A stretch of 64,000 bases of DNA, taken from contig JAHJOK010000024.1 of assembly GCA_018820205.1 (NCBI GenBank), forward strand, positions 1-64,000. The letters are read 5' to 3'. This stretch comes from Alphaproteobacteria bacterium (GTDB lineage Bacteria > Pseudomonadota > Alphaproteobacteria > Caulobacterales > Caulobacteraceae). The translations under genes were made by a program, and so were the position numbers. The notes under the pieces were generated by a model. That model did not search any database. It had not been told where the DNA came from and worked only from the letters and a program-made list of their open reading frames with translations. Below, piece after piece: positions 55,626 to 63,192 of the stretch (positions are counted from its first letter, which is position 1; each line of letters begins with the position of its first letter).

Positions 55626-57116
55626 ATGATCCGTTTCATGACCGCCGTTTCGGCGGCCGCCTTCGTGCTCGTCGCGGGCGCGACGTCCGCCCAGGACTTC
55701 CGCCAGCTGGCCCAGACCGACCTGCAGGCCGCCCATGACGAACTTCGCGATAACCACCCTGCGGCCGTCATCCCCGGCGCCGCCGGCGACACCTTCCGCA
55801 GCTGGCTGGACGCCGGTCTGGCCGATGCCCAGGGCAATATCGGCCAGGTGAACTCGGGCGACGCCCATGCCTATCTGATGCGCTACTACGGCGCCGGGTT
55901 CCGCGATTCGAACATCTCCATCCGGCCGACCTTCGAAGGCCTCGGCCCCTATTTCGGAACCAGCTGGCCCGGCATCGCGACCGGATGGCGCGACGGTCAG
56001 TATGTCGTGACCTATGTGAAGCGCGGCGTTCGCAACGCACCGCGCATCGGCGACGTGGTGGTCAGCTGCAATCTGACGCCGATCGAGGAGTTCGCCCGCG
56101 GAAAGCTGGATAAGTGGGAAGGCAATCTGGAAACCGAGGCCGGTCGCGTGACCTCGGCCCCGTATCTGCTGTGGAACCGCAACAACCCGTTCGCCAACGG
56201 CATGCCTTCGGTCTGTGAGTTCAAGCGCGGCGAGCGCGGCCGTCCGCGTTCGACCGATCTGCGCCCGCTTCCCATCGAGGCCGGTGATCTGGAAGCCGCC
56301 TACCGCGCCACCGTCTATATGCCGTCGGCGACGCCGCTGAGCGTCGAGACCGTCAACGGCCGGCCGTGGGTGCATGTCCACTCGTTCGCGGACAGCGCGG
56401 GCTGGGATGCGTTCAACAGCCTGGTCGAAGCCCAGGCCGGCGCGCTGCGTGCGCCCGCCGGCTTCGTGCTGGACCTGCGCGCCGCCTCGGGCGCTTCGGC
56501 CTATACGTCCACGGCGCGCGGTTATGGCCTGGCCAACCGCATCTGGACGCCGGAGTTCACCGTCAGCCGCCAGCCGGCCGCCGGCGAGATCACCTATCGC
56601 GCCACCCAGGGCAACCGCGACTGGTATGCGGCCACCCTCGGCCGGATGCAGGCCGATCCCCGCTTCGTGCAGGAAGCCACGCCGGTCATCGTCCAGACCC
56701 AGGAAATCGTCGCCGCCTTCGACGCCTCGCTGGCGTCGGGTCAGCAGACCTTCACCCTGCCCGGACGCGCCGCCGTGCCGGACACGGGCGCGCCGAACCC
56801 GGTCCAGGGTCCGGTGATCGTCCTGGTGGACGCCGGCTGCTCGGGCGGTTGCCTGGACACGCTGGACCTGCTGACGCGCCTGCCGAACGTGCGTCTGGCG
56901 GGTTCGACCACGGCGACCGACTCGATCTTCATCGAGCCGACCGTGATGCGCCTGCCGTCGAACTATTCGGACCTCAGCTATGGCCACAAGGCCTGGACCA
57001 GCCGCCAGCGCCCCAACAACGAGCCGTTCACCCCGGAACAAGGCCTGGTCTACACCGGCAACCCGGCGGACGAGACCGCCGTGCGCGCCTGGGTCGGCAC
57101 GCTGTTCGGCGGCTGA
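55626..57116 (+). CDS. exported protein resembling S41-family peptidases
   Basis: A 496-residue secreted protein: MIRFMTAVSAAAFVLVAGATSA is a signal peptide. Near residues 395-425, GPVIVLVDAGCSGGCLDTLDLL looks like the S41 catalytic loop (usually VVLVN..SASASE), but the serine nucleophile position is not clearly retained; CSGGC is unusual. WVHVHSFADSAGWDAFNSLV and GFVLDLRAASGASA match the preceding strand-helix of S41 (DLR...G). No PDZ domain is obvious. It may be an inactive or divergent peptidase. Divergent from pccA, and the msrB gene follows after a terminator. Confidence 0.55.
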   Translation: MIRFMTAVSAAAFVLVAGATSAQDFRQLAQTDLQAAHDELRDNHPAAVIPGAAGDTFRSWLDAGLADAQGNIGQVNSGDAHAYLMRYYGAGFRDSNISIRPTFEGLGPYFGTSWPGIATGWRDGQYVVTYVKRGVRNAPRIGDVVVSCNLTPIEEFARGKLDKWEGNLETEAGRVTSAPYLLWNRNNPFANGMPSVCEFKRGERGRPRSTDLRPLPIEAGDLEAAYRATVYMPSATPLSVETVNGRPWVHVHSFADSAGWDAFNSLVEAQAGALRAPAGFVLDLRAASGASAYTSTARGYGLANRIWTPEFTVSRQPAAGEITYRATQGNRDWYAATLGRMQADPRFVQEATPVIVQTQEIVAAFDASLASGQQTFTLPGRAAVPDTGAPNPVQGPVIVLVDAGCSGGCLDTLDLLTRLPNVRLAGSTTATDSIFIEPTVMRLPSNYSDLSYGHKAWTSRQRPNNEPFTPEQGLVYTGNPADETAVRAWVGTLFGG

Positions 57117-57141
57117 CCGCAGCGTTCGATGATTGAGGCAG

Positions 57142-57174
57142 GGCCGGGCGAGGGAAACCTCGCCCGGCCTTTTT
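57142..57174 (+). terminator. rho-independent terminator of the S41-like gene
   Basis: GGCCGGGCGAGG pairs perfectly with CCTCGCCCGGCC over a GAAA tetraloop, followed by TTTTT. It begins 25 bases after the stop codon. Confidence 0.92.
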
Positions 57175-57262
57175 CGTCAGGGAGGGTGTCTTGTCCCTCT
57201 GCGCGCACGAGGGAGACGGCTGTGGCCTTGGAACCGTCGCCCTCGGCCCCCATTTCCGGTCC

Positions 57263-57754
57263 ATGACCGACATCACCGAAGCCCCGACCACCCGTTCCGC
57301 CTCCGGTTACGACCTGACGCCGCCCAGCGAGGGCCAGCGTGTGGCGCTGGAGGCCGATCTCACCGCCGAGGAGAAGCGGGTTTTGCTGTCGCATGGCACC
57401 GAAGCGCCGTTCTGCGGCGTCCTGCTGGGCGAGAAGCGGCCGGGCGTCTTCTGCTGCCGCGAGTGCGGCCTGCCGCTGTTCAGGGCGACGACCAAGTTCG
57501 AGAGCGGCACCGGCTGGCCCAGCTTCACCCAGCCGGTGGACGAGGCCCATGTCACAGCCATCGAGGACCGCGCCTATGGCATGGTGCGCACCGAGACGAC
57601 CTGCGCGCGCTGCGGCAGCCATCAGGGGCATGTGTTTCCCGACGGCCCGCCGCCGACTGGTCTGCGCTACTGCATCAACTCGGTCGCCCTGACCTTCGTG
57701 CCCGAGGGCAGCCCGCTGCCGGATCCCCTGAAACGCGGCGACGGGGTCGCCTGA
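57263..57754 (+). CDS. msrB: peptide-methionine (R)-S-oxide reductase MsrB
   Basis: A 163-residue cytosolic repair enzyme that reduces methionine-R-sulfoxide. CCRECGLPLF and CARCGSHQGHVF hold the two CXXC zinc pairs, and GLRYCINSVALTF provides the catalytic Cys with the Asn next to it. The central FESGTGWPSFTQPV is the substrate site. The ATG at 57263 (MTDITEAPTTRSA) is chosen because earlier in-frame starts would extend into untypical sequence. It stands alone behind the previous gene's terminator. Confidence 0.95.
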   Translation: MTDITEAPTTRSASGYDLTPPSEGQRVALEADLTAEEKRVLLSHGTEAPFCGVLLGEKRPGVFCCRECGLPLFRATTKFESGTGWPSFTQPVDEAHVTAIEDRAYGMVRTETTCARCGSHQGHVFPDGPPPTGLRYCINSVALTFVPEGSPLPDPLKRGDGVA

Positions 57755-57826
57755 CCCGCAGGCGAGATTGCATCACTGTCCCGCCTTAATCCGGGTTAGG
57801 ATGGTCGGACATCCGGAGTTGCGTTC

Positions 57827-58444
57827 ATGCTGACCGTCCTCACTGTCGCCGCCCTGATGATCGCCGGCGACCCCGCCCGTGATCCTGACGGCGTGGTGTC
57901 CACCGCGCCGCGCGACGCCGCCGACGCAGTTCTGGTGGGCGCGGTCGCGCCGACCTCGGACGCCCGGCCGGATGCGGCCGCCCAGGCCCAGGCGCTGACC
58001 CCGCATGATCTGACCACCGACGAACAGATCGACCGCTGGCTTTTGGCCCGCTCGCCGGAGAGCCAGCCGTTCGCCGGCGACCAGGGCCCGGTGGACGACC
58101 GTCAGATGCATGGCTTCGTCAGCGGCGCGATCGGCACCAACGATTTCAACTCGGTCTCGGTTGGCGTCTCCCTGCCTGTCGGCGAGACCGGCAGAATCGA
58201 CCTGACCTACAGCCAGACGAAGAACGGCTATGGCTATCCCGGCTATGGCTACGGCTACCCCGGAGCCGGCTTCGACCATCCGGGATACGCCTACGGTGCC
58301 CGCCCGTTCGGCGGCCATGATTCGTTCTACGGTGCGCCGTCGCGGTCCGGCCGGTCGGTCTCGCTGGGCTTCAGTATGGACGAGCGGCGGTCGCGCGACG
58401 TACGGGAACCGCTGCGGACGCGGGGCCTCACCGCCGAGGACTGA
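57827..58444 (+). CDS. exported protein with Gly/Tyr-rich region
   Basis: A 205-residue protein with a short hydrophobic start (MLTVLTVAALMIAG) that may be a signal peptide. Residues about 55-125 are acidic to neutral with TTDEQIDRWLLARSPE, then SGAIGTNDFNSVSVGVSLPV and GRIDLTYSQTKNGYGY, suggesting beta-strand repeats. YGYPGYGYGYPGAGF is a Tyr/Gly-rich stretch. SGRSVSLGFSMDERRSRD closes it. No family recognised. It is followed by a hairpin terminator shared with the convergent tRNA-Thr. Confidence 0.6.
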   Translation: MLTVLTVAALMIAGDPARDPDGVVSTAPRDAADAVLVGAVAPTSDARPDAAAQAQALTPHDLTTDEQIDRWLLARSPESQPFAGDQGPVDDRQMHGFVSGAIGTNDFNSVSVGVSLPVGETGRIDLTYSQTKNGYGYPGYGYGYPGAGFDHPGYAYGARPFGGHDSFYGAPSRSGRSVSLGFSMDERRSRDVREPLRTRGLTAED

Positions 58445-58465
58445 TCACAGTCCTGATACGCAAAA

Positions 58466-58490
58466 GGCCCGGTCTCGCGACCGGGCCTTT
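58466..58490. terminator. bidirectional terminator between exported protein gene and tRNA-Thr
   Basis: GGCCCGGTC pairs with GACCGGGCC over a TCGC loop, with AAAA before and TTT after the stem, so it can serve transcripts from both sides. Confidence 0.85.
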
Positions 58491-58500
58491 GTCGTTCAGA

Positions 58501-58575
<75 letters not shown>

Positions 58576-58670
58576 CTGTTCTGAGGAAGCGGCCGTATAG
58601 CCACTCATATCGCGGGGGGGAAGCCCCATTTCCCCTTGCCCCGGAAGATTTCCCGAGGCTGACTGAACGG

Positions 58671-58847
58671 ATGACCGAACCTCCCGAGTCTTCGACGCCC
58701 GCCGCGGCGGCCCAGACGCCCCAGGCTCAGCGCAGTCCCGAACAGATCGCCAAGGCCGAACGGGCCAATCGTCTGGCCAAGGCCCTGCGCGACAATCTGC
58801 GGCGTCGCAAGGCGGTCCAGCCCGCTCGCGACAAGCCGGGCAACTGA
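58671..58847 (+). CDS. small basic/Ala-rich protein upstream of murA
   Basis: A 58-residue soluble protein: MTEPPESSTPAAAAQTPQAQ is a disordered start, then SPEQIAKAERANRLAKALRD and a basic tail NLRRRKAVQPARDK. Similar Ala/Arg-rich short genes precede murA in several Caulobacterales as far as I recall, but no function is known. The gene is 102 bases before murA in the same direction, so it could be co-transcribed. Confidence 0.55.
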   Translation: MTEPPESSTPAAAAQTPQAQRSPEQIAKAERANRLAKALRDNLRRRKAVQPARDKPGN

Positions 58848-58949
58848 AAGTCATCGCCGGTTCAGGCCGCGGCTCTTTCGCAACACAGGGCGGCCGCGCT
58901 AGATAACCGACCCGCCCGGCCATTCCGTCCGCGCGGCGTCAGGGACGAT

Positions 58950-60254
58950 ATGGACAGCATCACGGTTCACGGAGGGGCCACCCTTCACGGTTCGATCCCG
59001 GTCAGCGGGGCCAAGAACTCGGCCATCAAATTGATGGCGGCGTCGATCCTGACCGACCAGCCGTTGCGCCTGACCAATATGCCGCGCCTGGCGGATACGA
59101 AATTCCTGGGTCGGCTGTTGCGCCAGTTCGGCGTCGAGGTGACCGAAAACGGCCACGGCGCCGATCAGGAAACGCTGTTCGACGCGAAACAGATCACCTC
59201 CACCTTCGCCCCCTATGATCTGGTGCGTCAGATGCGGGCCAGCTTCAACGTGCTGGGTCCCCTGCTGGCGCGGACCGGCGAGGCCAAGGTCTCGCTGCCG
59301 GGCGGCTGCACCATCGGCGCGCGACCGGTGGACCTGCACATCGACGCCCTGACGCGGCTAGGCGCCGTGATCGAGCTGGAGGAGGGCTATGTCTCCGCGA
59401 CCGCGCCCAAGGGTCTGATCGGGGCCGAGATTGAGTTTCCGTTCGTCTCCGTCGGCGCCACCGAGCACACCTTGATGGCCGCGACCCTGGCGCGGGGAAC
59501 GACGGTGCTCAAGCGTGCGGCGCGGGAGCCGGAGATCGGCGATCTGGCGCGGTGTCTGGTGATGATGGGCGCGCGAATCGAGGGGATCGACACCGACACC
59601 TTGACGATCGAGGGCGTGAGCTCGCTGGCCGGCGGCGAGTGGTCGGTGATTCCCGACCGGATCGAGATGGGCTCCTATGCCTGCGCCGCCGCCATGGCGG
59701 GCGGCGAGGTGCGGCTGACGCGGGCCAGCGCGGGTCTGATCCAGTCGCTGACCGACAAGATGATCGAGGCGGGCGTCGAGATCACGCCGACCGATGACGG
59801 GGTCGTGGTCAAGCGCGATCCGGCGCGGCGGTTGCAGGCCGTGAACGTGGCGACGGAAGTCTATCCCGGCTTCGCGACCGATCTCCAGGCCCAGTTCATG
59901 GCGCTGATGACCACGGCGGACGGGGTCAGCACGATCCACGAGAACATCTTCGAGAACCGGTTCATGCATGCGCCCGAACTGGCGCGGCTGGGCGCCGACA
60001 TCTCGGTCCATGCGGGCGAAGCGCATGTCACGGGCGTAGAGCGGCTGAAGGGCGCCCCGGTTATGGCGACGGATCTTAGGGCTTCCGTCAGCCTGGTGAT
60101 CGCCGGACTGGTCGCGGAGGGGGAAACCACCATCGGCCGGGTCTATCATCTGGATCGCGGCTTCGAGCGTCTGGAGGAGAAGCTCGGCGCGTGCGGCGCG
60201 GATATCCGGCGGGTCAGCGGACCGGCCGTCGAAGGACCGGGCGATGACCACTGA
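58950..60254 (+). CDS. murA: UDP-N-acetylglucosamine 1-carboxyvinyltransferase MurA
   Basis: A 434-residue enzyme that adds enolpyruvate to UDP-GlcNAc, the first committed step of peptidoglycan synthesis and the target of fosfomycin. Two inside-out alpha-beta domains are visible. [18 protein letters not shown] is the conserved start with the catalytic Lys-Asn, and [15 protein letters not shown] places the reactive Cys at residue 120 (Cys115 in E. coli), so this is a fosfomycin-sensitive-type enzyme. The 3' end overlaps the DUF2948 gene by 11 bases. Confidence 0.97.
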   Translation: MDSITVHGGATLHGSIPVSGAKNSAIKLMAASILTDQPLRLTNMPRLADTKFLGRLLRQFGVEVTENGHGADQETLFDAKQITSTFAPYDLVRQMRASFNVLGPLLARTGEAKVSLPGGCTIGARPVDLHIDALTRLGAVIELEEGYVSATAPKGLIGAEIEFPFVSVGATEHTLMAATLARGTTVLKRAAREPEIGDLARCLVMMGARIEGIDTDTLTIEGVSSLAGGEWSVIPDRIEMGSYACAAAMAGGEVRLTRASAGLIQSLTDKMIEAGVEITPTDDGVVVKRDPARRLQAVNVATEVYPGFATDLQAQFMALMTTADGVSTIHENIFENRFMHAPELARLGADISVHAGEAHVTGVERLKGAPVMATDLRASVSLVIAGLVAEGETTIGRVYHLDRGFERLEEKLGACGADIRRVSGPAVEGPGDDH

Positions 60255-60756
60255 GACGATGACGCCCGACGAGGGTCTGGCGCCGGAGGAGGCCGTGGCC
60301 ATCCGCGCCTTGGCCGGGCCGAACGCGCCCTTGCGGCTGCTGGCCGAGGACGACGAGGATCTGGCGATCATCTCGGCCGCGCTTCAGGACGCGATCCTGC
60401 GCCCGGTCGACATCGTCTGGGAGAAGGGTGCGCGTCGCCTGACGATCGAACTGTCGCGGTTCTGCTGGGAGTGCGGCGGCACGCGGGTGCGGGCGGCGAT
60501 GCAGTTCGGGGACGTCCTGGCGGTCAAGAGCCGGGGTCTGCCGAGGCTGCCCGATACGGCCCTGGAGCTTCTGGCCCTGCATTTCATCGAGGGCGAGGCC
60601 CCGGGCGGCCGGGTGATCCTGATGTTTGCGGGCGGCGGCGACCTCAGGGTCGATGTCGAATGCCTGGATGCGGTGGTGGCCGACCTGTCCGACCGCTGGG
60701 CCGCGCGAATCGCCCCGACGCACCTGGACGCGCCGTCCGCGGGGAGCGAGCCGTGA
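60244..60756 (+). CDS. DUF2948 family protein
   Basis: A 170-residue protein with [20 protein letters not shown] and [16 protein letters not shown], then [20 protein letters not shown] and [17 protein letters not shown], all as in DUF2948. Members are alphaproteobacterial and usually lie between murA and hisD. No enzyme motif is visible. The start overlaps murA and its TGA overlaps the GTG of the UPF0262 gene, so all three are coupled. Confidence 0.85.
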   Translation: MTTETMTPDEGLAPEEAVAIRALAGPNAPLRLLAEDDEDLAIISAALQDAILRPVDIVWEKGARRLTIELSRFCWECGGTRVRAAMQFGDVLAVKSRGLPRLPDTALELLALHFIEGEAPGGRVILMFAGGGDLRVDVECLDAVVADLSDRWAARIAPTHLDAPSAGSEP

Positions 60757-61217
60757 GCGATCACCGTCTCGCCTCGGTCGATCTGGATGAAGCGACCCTG
60801 CCGTCGGCCACGGCCGAGATCGACCACGAGCGGCGGGTGGCCATCTTCGACCTGATCGAAAAGAACGTCTTTCGCCCCGATGGCGCGGAGGCTGGCCCCT
60901 ATGGGCTGAAGCTGTCGTTGCAGGACAACCGACTGGTGTTCGACATCACGGCTGTCGAGTTCAGCCGCACCTACGCCCTGTCGCTTACGCCGTTGAAGAG
61001 CGTGCTGAAGGACTATCTGATGATCTGCGACAGCTACTACGAGGCGTTGCGCGGATCGTCGGCCAGCCAGATCGAGGCCGTGGATATGGGCCGGCGGGGT
61101 CTGCACAACGAAGGCGCCGAGCTGTTGAAGGCGCGGCTGGACGGCAAGGTCGAGATCGACCACGAGACGGCCCGGCGCTTGTTTACGCTGGTGTGCGCGC
61201 TGTATCGGCGGGGTTAG
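60753..61217 (+). CDS. UPF0262 family protein
   Basis: A 154-residue protein from a GTG at 60753, with IFDLIEKNVFRPDGAEAGPY, FSRTYALSLTPLKSVLKDYL and AVDMGRRGLHNEGAELL, the UPF0262 family pattern. It has no transmembrane segment and is presumed cytosolic. hisD, which commonly stands between DUF2948 and UPF0262 in alphaproteobacteria, is absent: the two genes overlap directly (GTGA) with no room between them. Function unknown. Confidence 0.87.
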   Translation: MSDHRLASVDLDEATLPSATAEIDHERRVAIFDLIEKNVFRPDGAEAGPYGLKLSLQDNRLVFDITAVEFSRTYALSLTPLKSVLKDYLMICDSYYEALRGSSASQIEAVDMGRRGLHNEGAELLKARLDGKVEIDHETARRLFTLVCALYRRG

Positions 61218-61307
61218 CAAAGGCTTCGCGCCCAGTCTGACGCAGCCCGTGCCAAGAATCTGCGGGGCGGATTGAACCGGCGGCGGTGACGGCGGCACCT
61301 TACCTTC

Positions 61308-61886
61308 ATGACGCGGACGGACACGATCATGGACGGTGGGGCCAGCCGGGTCCTGGACGAATATCTGGTCCTGGCCGCGGGGCAGGGGGACCGCAAGGCG
61401 TTCGAACATCTGGCCAGGCGCTGGGATCGGCGGCTGGTCGCCCATGCCTGGCGGCTGACAGGCGACCGTGACGTCGCGCGTGATGCGGCCCAGGCGGCCT
61501 GGGTCCAGATCGCACGGGGCCTGTCGTCCTTGAAGGACGAGGCGGCTTTTCCAGCCTGGGCCTATCGGATCGTATCCCGGCGCTGCGCCCGGATCATCGC
61601 CGGGCGGGTCCGCGATCGCGCCCTCGACCTCGCCGTCGCTTCGGAGCCGGAGTTCGCATCGGACACGCCGGATGCAGGCGATCCCACGGGTCAGCGCCGA
61701 CTGCACGTCGCGATAGCGCGGCTGCCCGCCGCCCAGCGAGCCGCCATCGCCCTGTTTCATTTCGAAGAATTGAGCATCGCCGAGGTGGCGGTGGCTCTCG
61801 ACGTCCCGGCGGGCACGATCAAGACCCGCCTCATGCATGCCCGCCGCACCCTGCGGGCCGCCCTGGAAGGAGACTCCGATGCCTAG
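61308..61886 (+). CDS. ECF-family RNA polymerase sigma factor
   Basis: A 192-residue ECF sigma factor. Region 2 has KAFEHLARRWDRRLVAHAWR and VARDAAQAAWVQIARGL (core RNAP and -10 contacts). Region 4 has VAIARLPAAQRAAIALFHFE and LSIAEVAVALDVPAGTIKTR (helix-turn-helix for the -35 box). The ATG at 61308 is used; an ATG seven codons later is possible. It sits where an unrelated gene normally lies, between the UPF0262 gene and infA. A membrane protein gene overlaps its 3' end and is probably its regulator. Confidence 0.85.
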   Translation: MTRTDTIMDGGASRVLDEYLVLAAGQGDRKAFEHLARRWDRRLVAHAWRLTGDRDVARDAAQAAWVQIARGLSSLKDEAAFPAWAYRIVSRRCARIIAGRVRDRALDLAVASEPEFASDTPDAGDPTGQRRLHVAIARLPAAQRAAIALFHFEELSIAEVAVALDVPAGTIKTRLMHARRTLRAALEGDSDA

Positions 61887-62262
61887 ACAAGACACCGACG
61901 ACGCGATCGATCAGGCGATGCGGACGCATGAGCGCGAGTTGCTGCGAAGCCTCGGCGATGAACCGGGCCACCTGGATCAGGTCGCGTCGATGTTCGGCGG
62001 GCGGAGCGGATGGGTCAGCGTCGTACTGATCGTCGTCCAGGCCGTGCTTTTCCTGGCTGGTGCATGGGCGGGCTGGCGGTTCTTTCAGGCGAGCGAGCCC
62101 CTGACCGCCCTGCATTGGGGGCTGCCGGCCGCGGTGCTGCTGATCATGTCGTTGATGATCAAACTGGCCATGTGGCCCACGATGCACGCCAATCGCCTGG
62201 CTCTCCAGCTCAAGCGCATCGAGCTGAGACTGGCCCAGACGCAGGGTCCGGGCCCAGGCTGA
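61879..62262 (+). CDS. two-pass membrane protein coupled to the ECF sigma factor (putative regulator)
   Basis: A 127-residue protein overlapping the sigma gene by eight bases. The N-terminal 45 residues are soluble and charged (DTDDAIDQAMRTHERELLRS), followed by two transmembrane segments near residues 50-72 and 82-100 (AVLLIMSLMIKLAMWP) and a basic tail LQLKRIELRLAQT. Such overlapping membrane partners often act as anti-sigma factors, but no zinc-binding anti-sigma motif (HXXXCXXC) is present. The role is inferred from position only. Confidence 0.65.
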   Translation: MPRQDTDDAIDQAMRTHERELLRSLGDEPGHLDQVASMFGGRSGWVSVVLIVVQAVLFLAGAWAGWRFFQASEPLTALHWGLPAAVLLIMSLMIKLAMWPTMHANRLALQLKRIELRLAQTQGPGPG

Positions 62263-62338
62263 GCCGACGGGGCGCGTTGGAACTCGACTAGCCGGCGGTT
62301 TTGGTGCATTAGCGCCGACTTCTTACGGCTCGCGCTTT

Positions 62339-62374
62339 CGCCCGGTGCGAGCCTTGGTTCGTACTCACCGGGCG
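62339..62374 (+). promoter_or_regulatory. hairpin in the infA 5' leader
   Basis: CGCCCGGTG pairs perfectly with CACCGGGCG, and the neighbouring bases CTCG/CGAG can extend the stem. The right arm ends about 12 bases before the infA ATG and abuts its GAGAGG ribosome site, so folding could limit translation or protect the RNA. Confidence 0.5.
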
Positions 62375-62385
62375 CGAGAGGCCGC

Positions 62386-62604
62386 ATGGCTAAGGAAGAA
62401 CTGCTCGAGTTTCCCGGCACCGTCAGCGAACTGCTGCCGAACGCAACGTTCCGCGTGACGCTCGAGAACGATCACGAAATCATCGCCCATACCGCCGGCA
62501 AGATGCGCAAGAACCGCATCCGCGTGCTGGCCGGCGACAAGGTGCTGGTCGAGATGACCCCCTATGACCTGACCAAGGGTCGCATCACCTATCGCTTCAA
62601 GTAA
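62386..62604 (+). CDS. infA: translation initiation factor IF-1
   Basis: A 72-residue OB-fold protein: [20 protein letters not shown], then [20 protein letters not shown] and [17 protein letters not shown] are the invariant segments of IF-1. It binds the 30S A site and, with IF-2 and IF-3, helps start translation. Its length is exactly standard. Followed by maf and an RNase E/G gene, the usual alphaproteobacterial order. Confidence 0.98.
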   Translation: MAKEELLEFPGTVSELLPNATFRVTLENDHEIIAHTAGKMRKNRIRVLAGDKVLVEMTPYDLTKGRITYRFK

Positions 62605-62616
62605 GGACGGGGCTGC

Positions 62617-63192
62617 ATGGCCCGTCCTGAACTGGTGCTGGCCTCGGCCAGCCCGCGCCGCATCGAACTGCTGGCGCTGATCGGGGTCACGCCCGATCGC
62701 ATCGTTCCCGCCGACATCGACGAGACCCCATCGAAGGACGAGACCCCGCCGCGCCTCGCCGTGCGTCTGGCGCGGACAAAGGCGCAGGCCGTTTCGCAGC
62801 AGTTCCCGGACGCCGTGGTCCTGGCCGCCGACACCGTGGTCGCCGTCGGCCGGCGGTTGCTGGAGAAACCCGCCGACGCGGCCGAGGCCGAACGCTTTCT
62901 GCGCCTGCTCTCCGGGCGGAATCACCGCGTCTCCACCGCGGTAGCCGTTGCGGCCGGAGAGCGGACGATGCATCGCTGCGTCGAGACGCGCGTGGCCTTC
63001 AAACGCCTGTCGGAGCCCGAAATCCACGCCTATGTCGCCGGGGGCGACTGGCGCGGCAAGGCGGGGGGATACGGCATCCAGGGCCCGGCGGCGGCCTTCG
63101 TGCTGAAGATCGTCGGCAGCCATCCGGCCGTGATGGGGCTGCCCCTGCCGGAGACGGTCAATCTGCTCGCCGGGGTCGGCTGGCGGCGATGA
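62617..63192 (+). CDS. maf: Maf family nucleotide pyrophosphatase
   Basis: A 191-residue enzyme: VLASASPRRIELLALIGV and VVLAADTVVAVGRRLLEKPA are the two Maf signatures, and GDWRGKAGGYGIQGPAAAFV is the third. Maf proteins hydrolyse modified or canonical nucleoside triphosphates and act as housecleaning enzymes affecting cell division. It starts 12 bases after infA, and its TGA overlaps the start of the next gene (ATGA). Confidence 0.93.
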   Translation: MARPELVLASASPRRIELLALIGVTPDRIVPADIDETPSKDETPPRLAVRLARTKAQAVSQQFPDAVVLAADTVVAVGRRLLEKPADAAEAERFLRLLSGRNHRVSTAVAVAAGERTMHRCVETRVAFKRLSEPEIHAYVAGGDWRGKAGGYGIQGPAAAFVLKIVGSHPAVMGLPLPETVNLLAGVGWRR

